Shown piece by piece: positions 16,276 through 17,861 of a stretch of 17,861 bases of DNA (the stretch's first letter is position 1; each line of letters opens with the position of its first letter). Origin of the DNA: Lachnospiraceae bacterium UBA1755 (GTDB lineage Bacteria; Bacillota; Clostridia; Lachnospirales; Lachnospiraceae); assembly GCA_002314805.1 (NCBI GenBank), contig DCHJ01000015.1, positions 5,372 through 23,232 of the forward strand, read 5' to 3'. The notes under the pieces are model-generated. The model did not search any database, was not told the origin of the DNA, and saw nothing but the letters and a program-made list of their open reading frames with translations. A program made the position numbers and the translations under genes.

Positions 16276-16308
16276 ACTACTCGGCAATTGAATTGCCGAG
16301 TAGTTCAC
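16272..16308. terminator. 18-bp perfect inverted repeat over the abiEii stop codon
   Basis: Arms 16272-16289 and 16291-16308 are exact inverse complements around a single central G. The left arm begins GTGAACTACTCGGC and contains the TGA stop. The 3' tail is not a T-run, so it may be a bidirectional terminator, an mRNA-stabilising 3' end or a trace of insertion. Confidence 0.6.
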
Positions 16309-16341
16309 TAGCTTTGCCACTTTTCCTTGCTGAATTATCGT

Positions 16342-16370
16342 TTGACATCGCAGGTAAATAGTGCTATATT
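16342..16370 (+). promoter_or_regulatory. Sigma-A promoter of the riboswitch-symporter transcript
   Basis: TTGACA (16342-16347), a 17-bp spacer and TATATT (16365-16370), one mismatch from full consensus. The start point should be near 16377, within the palindrome CAACGTACGTTG (16374-16385). Confidence 0.8.
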
Positions 16371-16419
16371 ATGCAACGTACGTTGAAACTTTCGGAAGCA
16401 ATGGTAACCGGAAGCGGAG

Positions 16420-16519
16420 CACACTCTGGAGAATCCCATACAGCCGGTATGGGTGCCGAAGGTGCAAGATGCCGTGCGATGTATGCGGCATTGAATCTCT
16501 CAGGCAAAAGGACAGAGCG
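16420..16519 (+). ncRNA. Glycine riboswitch aptamer (gcvT element)
   Basis: Signature blocks of the glycine aptamer occur in order: ACTCTGGAGAA (16422-16433), a stem CCCATA/TATGGG (16435-16440 and 16448-16453), GTGCCGAAGGTGCAA (16453-16467), a second stem ATGCCG/CGGCAT (16469-16474 and 16486-16491), then CTCTCAGGCAAAAGGACAGAG (16497-16517). CTCTG (16424-16428) pairs with CAGAG (16513-16517) as the closing stem. Only one full aptamer is visible. Its position before an AGCS amino-acid symporter is a well-known arrangement. Confidence 0.9.
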
Positions 16520-16557
16520 GGCAACCTTTGTTGCTGCCCTCATACTGTATGGTCTTC

Positions 16558-16590
16558 AGAGCTGCGTTTCGGCGTAGGCTCTATTTTTTT
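16558..16590 (+). terminator. Riboswitch expression-platform terminator
   Basis: AGAGC (16558-16562) pairs with GCTCT (16578-16582). The inner TGCG/CGTA extension closes a TTTCGG loop, followed by A and seven T. An AGAGC inside the aptamer 3' arm (16514-16518) can compete for the same GCTCT, which offers a simple antiterminator. A small GCAAC/GTTGC hairpin lies in between. Confidence 0.75.
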
Positions 16591-16617
16591 CGTGTTGCGA
16601 GACACAGCTTAATTTTT

Positions 16618-16659
16618 CACACCCCCGGACCAAAACAATAATAACGAAGCGAGGGTGTG
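16618..16659 (+). promoter_or_regulatory. Hairpin next to the symporter ribosome binding site
   Basis: CACACCC (16618-16624) and GGGTGTG (16653-16659) form a 7-bp stem closing a 28-base loop. It ends one base before AAGGGAGGG (16661-16669), so it could affect ribosome access. Confidence 0.45.
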
Positions 16660-16674
16660 CAAGGGAGGGTTTTT

Positions 16675-17861
16675 ATGGATCAGGCATTATTAAACATTGC
16701 TGCAACTATCAACAAGTACATGAGTGACTACATTCTCATCTTCGCACTTGTAGGAATCGGACTTTTCTTTTCAATTAAGACCGGATTCGTACAGATCAGA
16801 TGCTTCGGAGAAGGCTGGAGGAAGACATTCGGCAACCTTTCACTAAACGGCAAAAAAGATGAGCACAGCATGAGTTCATTCCAGGCACTTGCAACAGCCG
16901 TCGCTGCTCAGGTAGGTACAGGTAACATCGTAGGCGCATCAGGCGCTATCCTTACAGGTGGTCCCGGAGCGATCTTCTGGATGTGGATAATCGCATTTTT
17001 TGGTATGGCAACCATCTACGCCGAGGCAACACTTGCAATCAAGACACGTCAGGTAGACAAAGACGGCAACATCAAAGGCGGTCCTGTATACTATATCACC
17101 ACAGCATTCAAGGGCGGCTTTGGTAAATTCCTTGCAGCATTCTTTGCAATAATGGCAACACTTGCACTTGGTTTCATGGGCAGCATGGTACAGAGTAATT
17201 CGATCGGCTCCAACATGGAGGGCGCATTCGGTATCCCAACATGGGTAATGGGTCTCATCCTCGTGCTCATCTGTGCAATCATCTTCATCGGTGGAGTAAA
17301 GAGGCTTGCATCAGCAACAGAGAAGATCGTGCCCGTTATGGCATGTCTCTTCCTTCTGGGAGCACTTGTTGTATTGATCGTGCGTATCAAGTACGTTCCG
17401 GCAACCTTCGGACTCATTTTCAAGTATGCATTCCAGCCTCAGGCTATCATTGGCGGTACCTTCGGCTATGCAATTAAGACCGCGATCAGCCAGGGTGCCA
17501 AGAGAGGACTTTTCTCCAATGAAGCAGGTATGGGCTCCACACCTCATGCGCATGCACTTGCCAACGTAAAGAATCCTCATGACCAGGGCGTTGTAGCTAT
17601 GACCGGTGTATTCATTGATACCTTCATCGTACTTACAGTCAATGCACTCGTTATCATCAACACACTGTACTGCGGCGATGCTCCTGTCATCACAACAGCT
17701 ATTCCGGAGGGCATCACCAAGGCAAACCTTGCACAGACAGCCTTCGGTACAGTATTCGGAGCTAAGTTCGGAGCTATCTTCGTAGCGGTCTGCCTCCTGT
17801 TCTTCGCATTCTCAACCATCCTCGGATGGAACCTCTTCGGACGTATCAATGCGAACTATCT
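16675..17861 (+). CDS. AGCS-family alanine/glycine:cation symporter, 3' end beyond the window
   Basis: About 395 residues are visible of a family that usually has 440-490. It is a multi-pass inner-membrane Na+- or H+-coupled importer of alanine or glycine. The family signature FQALATAVAAQVGTGNIVG starts near residue 70. Other family blocks are GGPGAIFWMW, KGGPVYYI and GAKRGLFSNEAGMGSTPHAHA. The ATG at 16675 is preceded by AAGGGAGGG and the reading frame stays open to the window edge. The glycine riboswitch upstream suggests glycine as a substrate or signal. Confidence 0.93.
   Translation, partial: MDQALLNIAATINKYMSDYILIFALVGIGLFFSIKTGFVQIRCFGEGWRKTFGNLSLNGKKDEHSMSSFQALATAVAAQVGTGNIVGASGAILTGGPGAIFWMWIIAFFGMATIYAEATLAIKTRQVDKDGNIKGGPVYYITTAFKGGFGKFLAAFFAIMATLALGFMGSMVQSNSIGSNMEGAFGIPTWVMGLILVLICAIIFIGGVKRLASATEKIVPVMACLFLLGALVVLIVRIKYVPATFGLIFKYAFQPQAIIGGTFGYAIKTAISQGAKRGLFSNEAGMGSTPHAHALANVKNPHDQGVVAMTGVFIDTFIVLTVNALVIINTLYCGDAPVITTAIPEGITKANLAQTAFGTVFGAKFGAIFVAVCLLFFAFSTILGWNLFGRINANY

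Noticed and set aside
16272..16308. Transposon terminal inverted repeat
   Set aside because: The arms are adjacent around one base, with no transposase and no matching copy at the other end of the abiE cassette.
16361..16612. Short plus-strand open frames across the riboswitch
   Set aside because: They coincide with the aptamer and terminator, whose RNA signatures explain the sequence, and lack ribosome binding sites.

Overview
The window looks like chromosomal DNA of a Gram-positive anaerobe of the Clostridia, most likely the Lachnospiraceae (Butyrivibrio, Lachnospira or Eubacterium-like). I infer this from the moderate GC content, the strong AGGAGG-type ribosome binding sites, the very large repeat-built surface protein with an acidic N-terminal stretch and C-terminal wall-binding repeats, and a glycine riboswitch in front of an AGCS symporter. 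All confident genes are on the + strand. The assignment rests on family resemblance only; no search was run.

Layout. (1) 43-7995: a secreted cell-surface protein of about 2650 residues with an SdrD_B-like domain, an array of alternating MBG-like and YDG-like repeats, and C-terminal cell-wall-binding repeats, closed by a perfect hairpin. (2) 8190-9926: a two-gene toxin-antitoxin-like unit. A stand-alone HipA/HipT-like kinase comes first. An overlapping second gene seems to join a HipA N-terminal (HipS-like) domain to a C-terminal MerR/excisionase-like DNA-binding domain. Two matching palindromes lie on the promoter. This is the best candidate for an undescribed system. (3) 9950-12384: a metal-export unit, with a 25-bp tandem repeat and a leader hairpin, then a 72-residue HMA metal-binding protein and a P1B-type (Zn/Cd/Pb class) ATPase that lacks its own HMA domain. 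(4) 12656-14604: a GT4 glycosyltransferase translationally coupled to a PlsC-like acyltransferase, probably acting in membrane glycolipid synthesis. (5) 14803-16308: an AbiEi/AbiEii pair (type IV toxin-antitoxin, abortive infection) with its own promoter and a possible operator, ending in an 18-bp perfect inverted repeat that starts inside the last codons of the toxin gene. (6) 16342-17861: a sigma-A-type promoter, a glycine riboswitch with an intrinsic terminator, and the 5' part of an alanine/glycine:cation symporter gene running off the window.

How they work together. The units are mostly independent transcription modules separated by hairpins. Two unrelated toxin-antitoxin or phage-defence-like modules lie about 5 kb apart among surface, metal and lipid genes, which fits an accessory region. 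No integrase, transposase, tRNA, rRNA or CRISPR array is visible.
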